Source: Trueperella sp.
Lineage (GTDB): Bacteria > Actinomycetota > Actinomycetes > Actinomycetales > Actinomycetaceae
Direction of reading: 5' to 3'
Assembly (NCBI GenBank): GCA_022783305.1
Contig: JALEWQ010000085.1
Coordinates: 1-43,315, forward strand
Length of the DNA stretch: 43,315 nucleotides
Shown: positions 10,260 to 18,985 of the stretch, piece after piece
How the letters are laid out: every line of letters starts with the position of its first letter
How positions within the stretch are numbered: the first letter of the stretch is position 1
Program-made: the position numbers and the translations under genes
The notes under the pieces: model-generated
What the model was told of the DNA's origin: nothing
The model's database searches: none
Seen by the model: the letters and a program-made list of their open reading frames with translations, nothing else

Positions 10260-11087
10260 CTAGAAGTCGAGCCGGATCACCGTGGCGCCGTCCGCCTGCG
10301 ACACCTCCTGCGAGATCGCGATCTGCTCCCCGTCCGAATACCCCAAGGTCTGGCTGGGCAGCAGGAAGGTGTCGCCCGTGACCACGTAGTTCGCCACGTT
10401 CATCAGCAGGTTGTAGACGTCCTCCTCCGATCGCGTCGATTCGCGCACCTGCACGTCCAGGTGCCCGAAGTTCGTCAGGCCAAGCGTGCGCCCAAAGGTG
10501 AGATCGTGGCTGTGTACCCGCGTGTTGATCCACAGCGGTAGCGGCGCCTGCCCCTTCGTCAGCATCTCGGCCAGGCTCGTCACCATCGACGGCGGCATCA
10601 GCACCCCCAGCTCGTCGCGATAGACCCCGATCGCCGCCGGCTCGCGCATCAGCCCGTCCATCACCTCGGTGAACACGACGTGCGCCTTGACCATCTTGTG
10701 ACGACGCCGGAGCTCCCTTTCCAGCGCTGCCTCCGGATCCGGCTCTGCGACCAGAGCGCCGCCGGGTTCGCCGGGGGCGTCGTCGGGAACGAAGAACGAG
10801 GCCGCCACGTGGAAGCGGTGCAGGGGAAGCTGCCCGCGTTCGAGCACGAGGCCGTGGGGCACGGGGGTGAGCAGCACGTGGACGCCGTCGAGCTCGAAGT
10901 GAAGCACGCGGCCCGCGTCGCCGGCCTGCTCGTCCACGACCTCCCAGGAGGGAGTGATGGTCTCGCCCCACAGTGCGGCGAAGCGTTCGGTGGCGGCCTC
11001 GAGGTCGACGGGCGCGCGCATGATCGCCGCGGCCGAGAACATCGCGGGGGCGGTGGGGTGGATGGAGGTGATTCCGAGCTCGTGCAT
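10260..11087 (-). CDS. DUF4261 domain protein
   Basis: Soluble protein of 275 aa. The C-terminal third carries what I take as the DUF4261 signature: a MVKAHVVFTEVMDGL helix, an ELGVLMPPSMV turn and the strand GLTNFGHLDVQV, followed by a tail on LMNVANYVV and DGEQIAIS. DUF4261 proteins have no established function; they often appear as house-keeping-like single genes in Gram-positives. The start at 11087 is preceded by TAGACT with six bases between, so the mRNA is probably leaderless. Minus strand, monocistronic, 157 bp upstream of the yhhQ start. Confidence 0.75.
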   Translation of the reverse strand: MHELGITSIHPTAPAMFSAAAIMRAPVDLEAATERFAALWGETITPSWEVVDEQAGDAGRVLHFELDGVHVLLTPVPHGLVLERGQLPLHRFHVAASFFVPDDAPGEPGGALVAEPDPEAALERELRRRHKMVKAHVVFTEVMDGLMREPAAIGVYRDELGVLMPPSMVTSLAEMLTKGQAPLPLWINTRVHSHDLTFGRTLGLTNFGHLDVQVRESTRSEEDVYNLLMNVANYVVTGDTFLLPSQTLGYSDGEQIAISQEVSQADGATVIRLDF

Positions 11088-11093
11088 GGCACG

Positions 11094-11099
11094 AGTCTA
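11094..11099 (-). promoter_or_regulatory. -10 element of a leaderless promoter (DUF4261 gene)
   Basis: TAGACT on the minus strand, six bases before the ATG at 11087, with no Shine-Dalgarno between. Confidence 0.45.
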
Positions 11100-11110
11100 C
11101 CGGGTGGCCC

Positions 11111-11659
11111 CTAACTATCCGCGACCAGGGTACCCGCCTCCAGCGGGATCAGCCCGCGCACGCCCTGCCACGCCTCCGCGGTGTCTAGCAGGTCGGAGAG
11201 CGGGGTGCCGAAGCGCGCCTCGATCGCGGGGCGCTCCACGTAGTAGCTCCTGCCCGGCGTCACGTACGTCACCGAGCGGGCGTTATCGATGGCGGCCATG
11301 AACGCGATCGCCGAATACAGGACATTCTCCCGCTCGTTGGTGGCCTCCCCGTCGACGATCATGACCACCACGTCCGTGTCGTGGATCTCCACTCGGTCGA
11401 TGCGCGCCCCCAGCGGGAGCGCGTACAGCGCCTGGACCGTGTTCGAGTTGTCGCCAACGTAGGGCTCGCGGTGGTGGTCGATCACGCTGATGTCGTGCGT
11501 CAGGAACGACGACTGCTGTTCCAAGGATTGTGCCTGCGCCGCGGTGGCGTCGGATTGCGTCAGACGGATCCACGTAAAGCCAATGATGACGATCATGGCC
11601 AGCCCGATGGAGATGAGCACCTGCACCATCAGGCTCTTACGCGAGGAGGAACTGTTCAT
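11111..11659 (-). CDS. Membrane-anchored DUF4825-type protein
   Basis: Protein of 182 aa with one N-terminal membrane helix (about residues 9-28) and an exposed domain. The exposed part has a YVGDNS motif followed by a short leucine/proline stretch (ALPLGARI), a strand pair and a late segment MAAIDNARSVTYVT. This order is what I know from DUF4825 proteins, whose role is unknown. The start is ATG 11659: a promoter with -35 TTGGTC, 17-bp spacer and -10 AATAAT ends six bases before it, suggesting a leaderless message. An open frame continues 48 codons upstream across that promoter and is not used here. Confidence 0.7.
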   Translation of the reverse strand: MNSSSSRKSLMVQVLISIGLAMIVIIGFTWIRLTQSDATAAQAQSLEQQSSFLTHDISVIDHHREPYVGDNSNTVQALYALPLGARIDRVEIHDTDVVVMIVDGEATNERENVLYSAIAFMAAIDNARSVTYVTPGRSYYVERPAIEARFGTPLSDLLDTAEAWQGVRGLIPLEAGTLVADS

Positions 11660-11665
11660 GCTCCC

Positions 11666-11694
11666 ATTATTGTTGACCTGCCCGTATGGACCAA
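11666..11694 (-). promoter_or_regulatory. Promoter of the DUF4825-type gene
   Basis: On the minus strand: TTGGTC (11689-11694), 17-bp spacer, AATAAT (11666-11671), then six bases to ATG 11659. The best-formed -35/-10 pair in this part of the window. Confidence 0.55.
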
Positions 11695-11806
11695 TAGCCC
11701 TCCGGGTTGAAAGGGGGGGCCGGCACCACCCGGCTAGGGGATGAGGGCGGGCGGAATCACGCCGGCCTGCCTCCGCTAGCTGGGAAGGCCGCGCTGGTGA
11801 CACGGG

Positions 11807-12523
11807 TTAGCCGCGAAGGTCGAGGAAGAAGGGGCCGCGCTGGTCGAGCTCATTCATGTAGAGGGCATCCCAGTGCTGCCAGGGTTCCTTGGACAGGGAG
11901 TCGTTGGTGAAGCGCGGGTCGGTGGTGACTTCGGTGACGCAGAAGTCGGGGATGACCAGGTCCACCACCGGGCTGAGGCGCTCGATCTCCGCCACCACCA
12001 GTCCGGCGTTCTGGCCGGCGAAGACGTCGAACTCCCAGCCGTCCTCGCCCACCCACAGCGAGTGGCGGGTCTTCGCCACGATCCGGCCCGAACGCTGGAT
12101 GATCTGCACGGCGACGTCGGGGTCGAGCTCGGTCTCCATCTCGTAGCGCTCGCCCGCCACCGACGGAGACTTCACCGCGATCGTCGCCACCGGCGCGGTG
12201 GGCGCCGGTAGCGCTCGGTCCGAGGCTGACGCCGACGCCGCGGCGGGAATTGAGCTGGCGCCTGCGGCGCTGCCGGCCACGAGCTTGGCCAAGAGGCGGC
12301 GCTCGTAGGCGCCGAGTTCGTCGACGCCGGGGTCGAACGCGGGAGCGTCCAAGTCGGCCTGGATGTCCACTCCCCGGAAAGCGAGGCGGACGCGGATGGC
12401 GTAGCCGGCTTCGGCGAAGACGTAGGCCTGAATGATCACCTTCGGCGCGCCATGCTCGACCACGCCCTCGGGTAGCTCGCGCACCAGGAACTTGCGTTCG
12501 AATTCGAAGGGGAAGTCTTCCAT
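11807..12523 (-). CDS. CYTH domain protein (triphosphate tunnel metalloenzyme fold)
   Basis: Protein of 238 aa. The N-terminus has the ExExK signature (E7, E9, K11) that binds metal and triphosphate in CYTH enzymes (class IV adenylate cyclases, inorganic triphosphatases, thiamine triphosphatases). The later strand WEFDVFAGQNAGLVVAEIE (about residues 160-178) supplies the usual acidic residues. Bacterial single-domain members are mostly inorganic triphosphatases. A Ser/Ala-rich insertion at about 83-110 interrupts the domain. Two domain residues (ERKF and VAEIE) are enough for the fold but not the substrate. Start ATG 12523 lies six bases after TATGCT, so it may be leaderless. Confidence 0.82.
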   Translation of the reverse strand: MEDFPFEFERKFLVRELPEGVVEHGAPKVIIQAYVFAEAGYAIRVRLAFRGVDIQADLDAPAFDPGVDELGAYERRLLAKLVAGSAAGASSIPAAASASASDRALPAPTAPVATIAVKSPSVAGERYEMETELDPDVAVQIIQRSGRIVAKTRHSLWVGEDGWEFDVFAGQNAGLVVAEIERLSPVVDLVIPDFCVTEVTTDPRFTNDSLSKEPWQHWDALYMNELDQRGPFFLDLRG

Positions 12524-12529
12524 GGCGAA

Positions 12530-12535
12530 AGCATA
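12530..12535 (-). promoter_or_regulatory. -10 element of a leaderless promoter (CYTH gene)
   Basis: TATGCT on the minus strand, six bases before ATG 12523. No Shine-Dalgarno is present. Confidence 0.45.
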
Positions 12536-12595
12536 CCCCGGCCCGGGGTCTGGCCGCGGGCTAGCCGGGGTCGGGCCGGGGGCTAGCTGGGGCTA

Positions 12596-13765
12596 TCAGC
12601 CGAGCGGGCGCAGGTAGTGCAGGGCCGACCCGTCCCATTCGAAGAACATGTCGGCGCTTCGGCCCTCGCCGGCGAGCCCATCATCCGTGAGCGCCTCGCC
12701 CGTGGCCAGGTTGACGATCCCCTTCCCGACCAGCGCGAACGGGGCGCCGCGCTCCAAGAGCTCGGCGCCGGCGGGGATGTCGGTCAGCCAGCGCCCAGCC
12801 GCGAGTACGGCCGTCGCGTGATCCCCTTCGCCGGTCTCGGCGAGGGCGGAGGCCAGCTCGCCGGCGGTCACGTCGGGGTCCATGCCCTGCACGTGGTACA
12901 GGGATCCGGCGCTACGCGCGCTCAGCGCGGTTGCGCGCCGTAGATTCCCACGCTCGTCGTATTCGACCACCTGGCCCGCATCGACGCAGACGATCCCGTC
13001 CGTCACCGACCAGCACTCATCCCCGCTAACCTCGCTGAGCTGAGGAAAGGTGATGAAGGTCGTGCCCGAGCGGGCTGGGATGCCGGTGTCGATGATGTCA
13101 GCCCCGATCGTCACCTCGCCGTCCGCCGTGAAGAGTCGCTTGTCCTTCACCGCGTCCCCGCCGACATCGATCACCGCCGCCAGCACCGAATCGCGCCCGA
13201 GCCGCGCAATGCCCGCACCCGAGTCATATGCGCCAACCAGCCGCGGAACCTCCGTGTCGAGCACGTGCGCCCGCGACCAGCGCAGCTCCTCCGCACCCGA
13301 CCTTGCGCTCAGCACGATCAGGTCGCTCGGCTCCGTGCCCAACCCGACGGAGACGAACACCGACCCGCTCGAGGCGTCCATCGCGATGAGCTCCGCGCCG
13401 TCTGGGATCTCGTACGTCCAGGTGGGCAGGGTGCGCCCGGAGCTCGCCACGCTAAACGCGTGCAGCTGCGTGCCGCGCGCCGCCGCGAGCGCGGCCACCA
13501 ACGTCCCCGACTGCCGGTCGTAGACCACCGACGACGGCCGGTCCGCCAGCTCCACCGACCACGCCCGCTCGGCGCCGCCCTGGTAGGGGTTGCGCACCGG
13601 CTCAGGGAGGGGCGCCGGCCTCGCCTCGGGGGTGGGCTGAGCGCTCGGCGAGGAGGAACTCGGGGTCGGCGTCGGGGAGGCCGGCTTGGTGACGTCGCTA
13701 CATCCGGCAAGCATCCAGGTGCATCCGGTGAGCACCAAAGCGATCGCCGCCGCGCGCTTCGTCAT
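12596..13765 (-). CDS. Secreted lipoprotein, possible beta-propeller
   Basis: Protein of 389 aa with a lipoprotein signal: basic start, hydrophobic core and lipobox LAGC with the lipidated Cys at 22. A Pro/Ser/Thr-rich linker (about 26-60) follows, typical of cell-surface lipoproteins. The mature part has repeating strand patterns such as GSVFVSVGLG, a SARSG turn and GIVCVDAGQVVEYD, consistent with a PQQ/WD40-like propeller, but no family is certain. A strong Shine-Dalgarno (AGGAGGAGG) lies 6 nt before ATG 13765, in contrast to the leaderless genes beside it. Confidence 0.78.
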   Translation of the reverse strand: MTKRAAAIALVLTGCTWMLAGCSDVTKPASPTPTPSSSSPSAQPTPEARPAPLPEPVRNPYQGGAERAWSVELADRPSSVVYDRQSGTLVAALAAARGTQLHAFSVASSGRTLPTWTYEIPDGAELIAMDASSGSVFVSVGLGTEPSDLIVLSARSGAEELRWSRAHVLDTEVPRLVGAYDSGAGIARLGRDSVLAAVIDVGGDAVKDKRLFTADGEVTIGADIIDTGIPARSGTTFITFPQLSEVSGDECWSVTDGIVCVDAGQVVEYDERGNLRRATALSARSAGSLYHVQGMDPDVTAGELASALAETGEGDHATAVLAAGRWLTDIPAGAELLERGAPFALVGKGIVNLATGEALTDDGLAGEGRSADMFFEWDGSALHYLRPLG

Positions 13766-13913
13766 GCCGATCCTCCTCCTTCTTTTCGGGCCCGAGCAAC
13801 TCGGCCAGCCGCCCGAGCCACCCCGTCTCTCTTCACGATACCGGCACTTCTAGACCGGCCGCGAATAGTGGCGAGGATTTGGTTTCGAGTTCTTTACGCG
13901 GAAAGATGGGCAT

Positions 13914-15161
13914 ATGACGAAAGTGACCGGTACCGACGTGGTGGTTGCGGCGCAGACCCTTGGCTCGACCGTGCGCACCACCCCGCTTGAGGAATCAGTG
14001 CGACTCTCGGCCAAGGTGGGCCACCAGGTGCTCCTTAAGCGCGAGGACATCCAGGTGGGGCGCTCCTACAAGGTGCGCGGCGCGTACAACTTCCTCGCCT
14101 CACTCACCCCGGACGAGACACCCAACGGCGTGGTGTGCGCGTCGGCGGGCAACCACGCACAGGGCGTGGCCTTCGCCTGCAACAAGAAGCGCATCCACGG
14201 CACGATCTTCATCCCGTCCACCACACCGCGCCAAAAGCGCAACCGCATCGCGGCTATCGGTGGGGACTGGGTCACGCTGTGCACGGTCGGCACCTCCTTC
14301 GACGAGTGCTCCGAGGCCGCGATCGCGTTCGCGAAGGCCAACGACGCCGTCTACGTCCACCCCTTCGACGACCCCCGCACCATCGCCGGCCAGGGCACGG
14401 TGGTCAAGGAGATTTTCGAGCAGGCCTCCACCCCGCCCGCCACGGTCGTCGTGCCGGTCGGCGGCGGCGGGCTACTGTCCGGCACGCTGGCCTGGGTCAA
14501 GCAGTTCCACCCGGAGGTCAAGGTGATCGGCGTCGAGCCGGCGGGGGCGGCGTCGATGGTGGCGGCGCTCAAGGCGGGAGCCCCGCAGACCCTGGAAACC
14601 GTGGACAACTTCGCCGACGGTACCGCCGTGGCCCGCGTCGGCAACCTCACCTACCAGATCGTCTCGGAGCTGTGCGACGACGTCGTCATCGTCCCCGAGG
14701 GCGCCATATGCACCGAGATGCTCGAGCTGTACCAGGTGGAGGGCATCATCGCCGAACCCTCGGGCGCGCTGGCACCGGCAGCGCTCAACGGCTACCTCGC
14801 CGACCTGCCCGACGGCCCGGTCGCCTGCATCATCTCGGGCGGCAACAACGACGTCATGCGCTACGACGACATCGTCGAGCGCTCCATGATCCACGAGGGC
14901 CTGCGCCACTACTTCCTCGTCACCTTCCCCCAGCGCCCCGGCGCGCTGCGCACCTTCCTCGACGACGTGCTCTCCGAGGGGGAGGACATCATCCTGTTCG
15001 AGTACACCAAGAAGAACAACCGCGAGACGGGCCCGGCACTGGTTGGCATCGAGATCGAGGACCGCGCCAAGATCGACGATCTGCGCGCCCGCATGGATGC
15101 CTCCGACCTCGAGATCGAAGAGCTCGAACCCAACTCCCCGCTCTTCGGCTACGTCCTCTAA
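13914..15161 (+). CDS. ilvA: Threonine ammonia-lyase (threonine dehydratase)
   Basis: PLP-dependent fold-type II enzyme of 415 aa, deaminating L-threonine to 2-oxobutanoate, the first step to isoleucine. The PLP lysine is K53 in GRSYKVRGAYN, close to the common SFKLRGA. The phosphate-binding glycine loop is VGGGGL near residues 182-188, and SGGNND is near 308-313. Residues from about 330 form an ACT-like regulatory domain (LRHYFLVTFPQRPGALRTF), so this is the shorter IlvA with one regulatory domain. That form is usual in actinobacteria and B. subtilis. Start ATG 13914 follows GGAAAG. The gene leads a plus-strand series with a DsbA-like protein, an acyltransferase and a peptidase, which share no obvious pathway with it. 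Confidence 0.95.
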   Translation: MTKVTGTDVVVAAQTLGSTVRTTPLEESVRLSAKVGHQVLLKREDIQVGRSYKVRGAYNFLASLTPDETPNGVVCASAGNHAQGVAFACNKKRIHGTIFIPSTTPRQKRNRIAAIGGDWVTLCTVGTSFDECSEAAIAFAKANDAVYVHPFDDPRTIAGQGTVVKEIFEQASTPPATVVVPVGGGGLLSGTLAWVKQFHPEVKVIGVEPAGAASMVAALKAGAPQTLETVDNFADGTAVARVGNLTYQIVSELCDDVVIVPEGAICTEMLELYQVEGIIAEPSGALAPAALNGYLADLPDGPVACIISGGNNDVMRYDDIVERSMIHEGLRHYFLVTFPQRPGALRTFLDDVLSEGEDIILFEYTKKNNRETGPALVGIEIEDRAKIDDLRARMDASDLEIEELEPNSPLFGYVL

Positions 15162-15193
15162 CCGCACATGACCGCCAACCGCAGGAGAATCGC

Positions 15194-15982
15194 ATGAATA
15201 AGAACGCCCGTAACCTCGTCATCGCCGCCGTCGTGGCGGCCACGCTGCTCGTCGCGGTCGTCGTCGCCCTGTTGCTCAACCGCACCTCAGACTCGACGCC
15301 GTCCGCGTCGGACTCGGCGACGAACTCGGCTACCGCCACCCCCAGCCCCGAGGCCGGCGGCGACCCCACCGCGTCGGGTACCCCCAACCCGGAGCCATCC
15401 GCCCCCAGCCAGCAGCTCAAGGAGCTGGTGCAGGGCCTGTGGCGCCTCGACCCGGACGATCCGATGGCGGTCGGAGACGTCGACGCCGACGTCGTCGTGC
15501 AGATCTACTACGACTTCCGCTGCGGCTACTGCGCGCAGGCCGCAACCCAGACCGAGCCTCAGATGCAGCACTACGTCGACGACGGGACCGTGCGCATCGA
15601 ATACCACAACCTCGCCATCCTGGGCGACGAGTCCGTGCTCCTCGCGCAGGGCTCGGTGGCGGCCGCGAACCAGGGCAAGTTCCTCGAGTACCACTCCTAC
15701 ATCTACGACCACCAGGTGGCCGGCAACCCGGTCGAGGCCACTGAGGACGCGCTCGTCGCGGTCGCGAAGGAGATCGGGGTGGCGGACCTGGACCAGTTCC
15801 GCACCGACATGACCTCGGAGGCCGCCGTTGCTGCCGTCGCGGACGGCCGCACCACCGCCCAGAACCTCGGCATCACCGGCACGCCGGCGTTCATCGTCGG
15901 CTACAGCTACCTGCCCGGCTTCGTCCCCATTGAGACGATGGACCAAGTCATCGCCGCGGAGCTTGCCCGCCCCGCGGCCTAG
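15194..15982 (+). CDS. Membrane-anchored DsbA-family thiol oxidoreductase
   Basis: Protein of 262 aa: N-terminal membrane anchor (about 7-29), a Ser/Pro/Thr-rich linker to about 74, then a DsbA/thioredoxin-like domain. The redox pair is C110-G-Y-C113, and the cis-proline loop reads GITGTPAF near residue 236. It is expected to act outside the membrane on disulfides of exported proteins. The CGYC variant, rather than CPHC, is common in actinobacterial DsbA/MdbA relatives. AGGAG lies 6 nt before ATG 15194, 32 bp after ilvA. Confidence 0.9.
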   Translation: MNKNARNLVIAAVVAATLLVAVVVALLLNRTSDSTPSASDSATNSATATPSPEAGGDPTASGTPNPEPSAPSQQLKELVQGLWRLDPDDPMAVGDVDADVVVQIYYDFRCGYCAQAATQTEPQMQHYVDDGTVRIEYHNLAILGDESVLLAQGSVAAANQGKFLEYHSYIYDHQVAGNPVEATEDALVAVAKEIGVADLDQFRTDMTSEAAVAAVADGRTTAQNLGITGTPAFIVGYSYLPGFVPIETMDQVIAAELARPAA

Positions 15983-16060
15983 CTCCGCAAGCCGACCCGC
16001 ACCACGGCGTCGTCAGCTTCCGCCCGGACGCTGGCACCGAGCGCCAACGCAAGGAGAATC

Positions 16061-16636
16061 ATGGGTGTCAAACGACTCTTTTCCAAGACCTACCAGCGCC
16101 TATCGAAGTGGACCTTCACGGAGGAGGCGCCGCTACCCGAAAAATCAATCGTGATCGGCGCCTACCACACGTCGAACTGGGATTTCTGGTTCATGCTCAT
16201 GGCGCTGTGGGACAAGGGCGTGCCCTTCAAGTTCCTGGTCAAGGACTCGCTCACGCGCGGCCCGCTCGCCCCGCTCATTCGGGCGGTGGGTGGCATCGGC
16301 GTCGACCGCACGCACCCGCACGGGATGGTCGCCGGCATCGTCGAGCAGCTGGAGGGCGTGGACCGCTTCTCGCTCATCATCGCGCCGGAGGGCACGCGGA
16401 AGAAGGGCAGGTACTGGAAGTCCGGCTTCTACCACATCGCCCGCGGCGCCGGGCTGCCCGTCACACTCGGCTTCATCGACTCCAGCCGGCGCGTCTACGG
16501 CTGGGGCAAGACGATCGAGCTGACCGGCGACGTCTCGGCGGACATGGACGTCATCCGCGACTTCTACGCGGGCGCCGTCGGCTTCAAGCCCGACCAGGGC
16601 ACCGCGCCCCGGCTACGAGCCGAGGACGAGCAGTGA
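16061..16636 (+). CDS. PlsC-like 1-acylglycerol-3-phosphate acyltransferase family protein
   Basis: Protein of 191 aa, shorter than classical PlsC. Motif I is H36-T-S-N-W-D41 (HX4D). Motif II/III residues are GGIGVDR near 77-83 and E110-G-T-R113. This short HTSNWD class is annotated as lysophospholipid or glycerol acyltransferase, but the substrate is not proven. No long membrane helix is obvious, so attachment to the membrane would be peripheral. AAGGAG precedes ATG 16061. Its stop codon overlaps the next gene's GTG in a GTGA junction, meaning coupled translation with the hydrolase. Confidence 0.85.
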   Translation: MGVKRLFSKTYQRLSKWTFTEEAPLPEKSIVIGAYHTSNWDFWFMLMALWDKGVPFKFLVKDSLTRGPLAPLIRAVGGIGVDRTHPHGMVAGIVEQLEGVDRFSLIIAPEGTRKKGRYWKSGFYHIARGAGLPVTLGFIDSSRRVYGWGKTIELTGDVSADMDVIRDFYAGAVGFKPDQGTAPRLRAEDEQ

Positions 16637-18003
16637 CACACCAGGTCAGCTACGAGATCCCGTGGGTCCGCCCCACCACCATGATCGAGCACCGGCTCGA
16701 GGTGCCGCTGTGCCACCCGGGTCTGGGCTACCGCTCCCCGCGCCCCGGGGCCACGATCCAGATCTTCGCCCGCGAATACGTGCGCCGCGGCGGTGAGGAC
16801 AAGCCACGCCTCGTCTTCTTCCAGGGCGGTCCGGGATCCGCCGGCACCCGCCAAACCACCGACTCCGGCTGGGTTGCCCGCGTTTTGGAGGACTACCGGC
16901 TCGTCATGCTTGACGAGCGCGGCACCGGCCAGTCCTGCGCGATCGACGCCGGCGTGCTCAGCGGCGTCGGTAGCCCGGAGCAGCAGGCCGACTACCTCGC
17001 CTGCTTCCGGCAGGATTCGATTGTCGCCGACGCCGAGGCGCTACGCCGCGCCCTCCAGGGCGATGAGCCGTGGGCAGCTCTCGGCCAGTCCTTCGGCGGC
17101 TTCTGCGTGACCACCTACCTCTCTCAGGCGCCCGGCGGGCTGAGTCGGGCCTTCATCACCGCCGGCCTTCCCTCCACGTGGCGCCACCCCGACGACGTCT
17201 ACCGCCTCACCTACGCCCGCACCGAGGCGCGCAACGCCGAGTTCTTCGCGCGCTACCCCGAGGACGAGGAGACCTGCTGGCGGATCGTCGCCCACCTCGC
17301 CGACGCCGCCGCTGCCGGGCTGCCCGAGCGCCTGCCCACCGGCGAGCCGCTGACCGCCCGGCGCTTCCGGATGCTCGGCATCGGACTGGGGCATAGCTAT
17401 GGCCTGGAGGCGCTGCACTACCTGTTGGAAGACCCATTCGTGAAGGTCGCGGCGCCCGGCGGCGGTGGCGTGCGGCTGAGCTCTCGCTTCCTCGCCGCGG
17501 TCGGGGCCGAACTGAGTTACGGGCCGAACCCGCTGTACTGGGCGCTACACGAGTCGATCTATCAGCAGCGCGGGCTCGCCCCGAATTGGTCCGCTCACCG
17601 GGTGCGCGGGGAGTTCCCGCAGTTCCGCCAGCCCGCACCCACCGCGAGCGCGGAGGCTGAGCTACGGGCCGAGGGCCACGGGTTCCGCTTCACCGGCGAA
17701 CACGTCTTCCCCTGGCAGGGCGAGGAGGATCCCGCGTTGGCGCCCATGGCCGAGGCGGTGGGCATCCTCGCCGCCCGCGACGACCTGCCGGCCCTTCACG
17801 ATCGCGCGGTTCTGGCCCGCAACACCGTGCCGGCCGCGGCATGGATCTACCGGCCGGACATGTTCGTCCCCGTGCAGATCTGCCTGGAGACCGCCGCCGA
17901 CATCGCCGGGATGAAGACCCTCATCTCCGAGGATTGGCATCACGACGCCCTGCGCACCCACGGCGCGGACGTCATCGGCCCGCTCTTCGACGCGCTCGCC
18001 TAA
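16633..18003 (+). CDS. Alpha/beta hydrolase, proline iminopeptidase type
   Basis: Protein of 456 aa matching the long bacterial prolyl aminopeptidase class. The oxyanion loop is GGPGS (65-69), the conserved DERGTGQS is at 94-101 and the nucleophile elbow GQSFGG puts the Ser at 153. The late segment YRPDMFVP and the DWHHDALRTHG stretch near the end supply the probable Asp and His. It should remove N-terminal proline from peptides in the cytoplasm. The start is GTG 16633, overlapping the acyltransferase stop (GTGA). The frame is open further upstream, but that part is antisense-like shadow coding over the acyltransferase gene. Confidence 0.88.
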   Translation: MTHQVSYEIPWVRPTTMIEHRLEVPLCHPGLGYRSPRPGATIQIFAREYVRRGGEDKPRLVFFQGGPGSAGTRQTTDSGWVARVLEDYRLVMLDERGTGQSCAIDAGVLSGVGSPEQQADYLACFRQDSIVADAEALRRALQGDEPWAALGQSFGGFCVTTYLSQAPGGLSRAFITAGLPSTWRHPDDVYRLTYARTEARNAEFFARYPEDEETCWRIVAHLADAAAAGLPERLPTGEPLTARRFRMLGIGLGHSYGLEALHYLLEDPFVKVAAPGGGGVRLSSRFLAAVGAELSYGPNPLYWALHESIYQQRGLAPNWSAHRVRGEFPQFRQPAPTASAEAELRAEGHGFRFTGEHVFPWQGEEDPALAPMAEAVGILAARDDLPALHDRAVLARNTVPAAAWIYRPDMFVPVQICLETAADIAGMKTLISEDWHHDALRTHGADVIGPLFDALA

Positions 18004-18083
18004 GCGCCCGCGGCCTTCTCCCGCGCCGGCCTAGGCGCCCGCGCCCGGCATTTCCCGAATGTGCCCCGGATTCACGCCCTCTG

Positions 18084-18110
18084 TTGGCCGGAGGGGGTTC
18101 ACGGTAGACT
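18084..18110 (+). promoter_or_regulatory. Promoter of the aldo/keto reductase gene
   Basis: TTGGCC (18084-18089), 15-bp spacer, TAGACT (18105-18110), then six bases to ATG 18117 without a Shine-Dalgarno. Consistent with a leaderless message; the spacer is shorter than the usual 17. Confidence 0.45.
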
Positions 18111-18116
18111 GGGGCA

Positions 18117-18923
18117 ATGGACATCCCTCAGCTTGGTTTTGGCACATACAAGATCGACAACGACGCGGCACCCAAGGCCGTTGCCTCCGCGCTCGAGGTG
18201 GGCTATCGGCACATCGACACCGCGCAGATGTATGGAAACGAGGCCGGTGTGGGCCGGGCGCTCGCCGCCACCGACATCCCGCGCGAGGACATCTTCGTCA
18301 CCACGAAGCTCAACACCCCCAACCACCGTCCCGACGACGTGCGGCGCACCTTCGCCCAGTCTCTCGTGGACTTGCAGACCGACTACGTGGACCTCTTCCT
18401 CATTCATTGGCCGATGCCCATGTTCTACGGCGGGGACTTCATCACCACCTACCGCGTCATGGAGGAGTTCGTCGCCTCCGGGCAGGCGCGCGCGATCGGC
18501 GTGTCCAACTTCGAGGCCCACCACCTCGAGAAGCTGCTGTCCGGCACCTCGATTCTGCCGGCCGTCAACCAGATCGAGCTGCACCCCTACTTCAGCAACT
18601 CAGAGCTGGCGGCTTTCTGCTCCGAGCGGGAGATCGCCGTGGAGGCCTGGTCGCCGCTCGGCCGCGGCGGCGTGCTGGCCGACCCGGTGATCGGGGAGGT
18701 TGCAGCGGAGGCGGGCGCCACGCCGGCGCAGGTGGTTCTCGCCTGGCACCTTGCCAAGGGCCACATCGCGATCCCGAAGTCCGTACACGTGGAGCGCCAA
18801 AAGGAGAACTTCGCCGCCCAGGGTCTCACGCTGTCCGCGGAACAGATCGAGCGCATCGATGCGCTCGATAAGGGCGAACCCGGCCGCACGGGCAAGCACC
18901 CGGACGTCTTCGACCGCATGTAG
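18117..18923 (+). CDS. Aldo/keto reductase (AKR family, 2,5-diketo-D-gluconate reductase-like)
   Basis: Protein of 268 aa, a TIM-barrel NADPH-dependent carbonyl reductase. The catalytic tetrad is complete: D34, Y39 (in DTAQMYGNE), K64 and H97 (in LIHWP). The C-terminal cofactor segment IPKSVHVERQKEN is near 222-234. The sequence type is that of the AKR5 branch; the natural substrate cannot be told. The gene is separate from the preceding operon by 113 bp and has its own promoter. Confidence 0.92.
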   Translation: MDIPQLGFGTYKIDNDAAPKAVASALEVGYRHIDTAQMYGNEAGVGRALAATDIPREDIFVTTKLNTPNHRPDDVRRTFAQSLVDLQTDYVDLFLIHWPMPMFYGGDFITTYRVMEEFVASGQARAIGVSNFEAHHLEKLLSGTSILPAVNQIELHPYFSNSELAAFCSEREIAVEAWSPLGRGGVLADPVIGEVAAEAGATPAQVVLAWHLAKGHIAIPKSVHVERQKENFAAQGLTLSAEQIERIDALDKGEPGRTGKHPDVFDRM

Positions 18924-18950
18924 GTATTCCTCTTTGGGGCCGGCGGGGAC

Positions 18951-18956
18951 TAAAAT
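18951..18956 (+). promoter_or_regulatory. -10 element upstream of the kinase gene
   Basis: TAAAAT, 47 bp before ATG 19004. It gives a transcript with a leader of about 40 nt that contains a GC-rich hairpin. The -35 is poor. Confidence 0.45.
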
Positions 18957-18966
18957 CGTCTGGGCC

Positions 18967-18985
18967 GGCCGCGCAGATCGCGGCC
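18967..18985 (+). other. Hairpin in the leader of the kinase mRNA
   Basis: Perfect 7-bp stem (GGCCGCG with CGCGGCC) closing a CAGAT loop, ending 7 nt before the AAAGG ribosome site. It does not match any riboswitch I know and may be a simple stabilising or regulatory stem. Confidence 0.45.

Noticed and set aside
12541-12600. GGGCTAGC-type degenerate repeats between the CYTH and lipoprotein genes
   Set aside because: Short, imperfect and GC-rich; may help termination but does not form a convincing stem or known element.
14135-15193. Long upstream extension of the DsbA-like frame through ilvA
   Set aside because: It lies in a shifted frame over the real ilvA sequence; the ATG at 15194 has AGGAG at the right distance and begins a proper membrane anchor.
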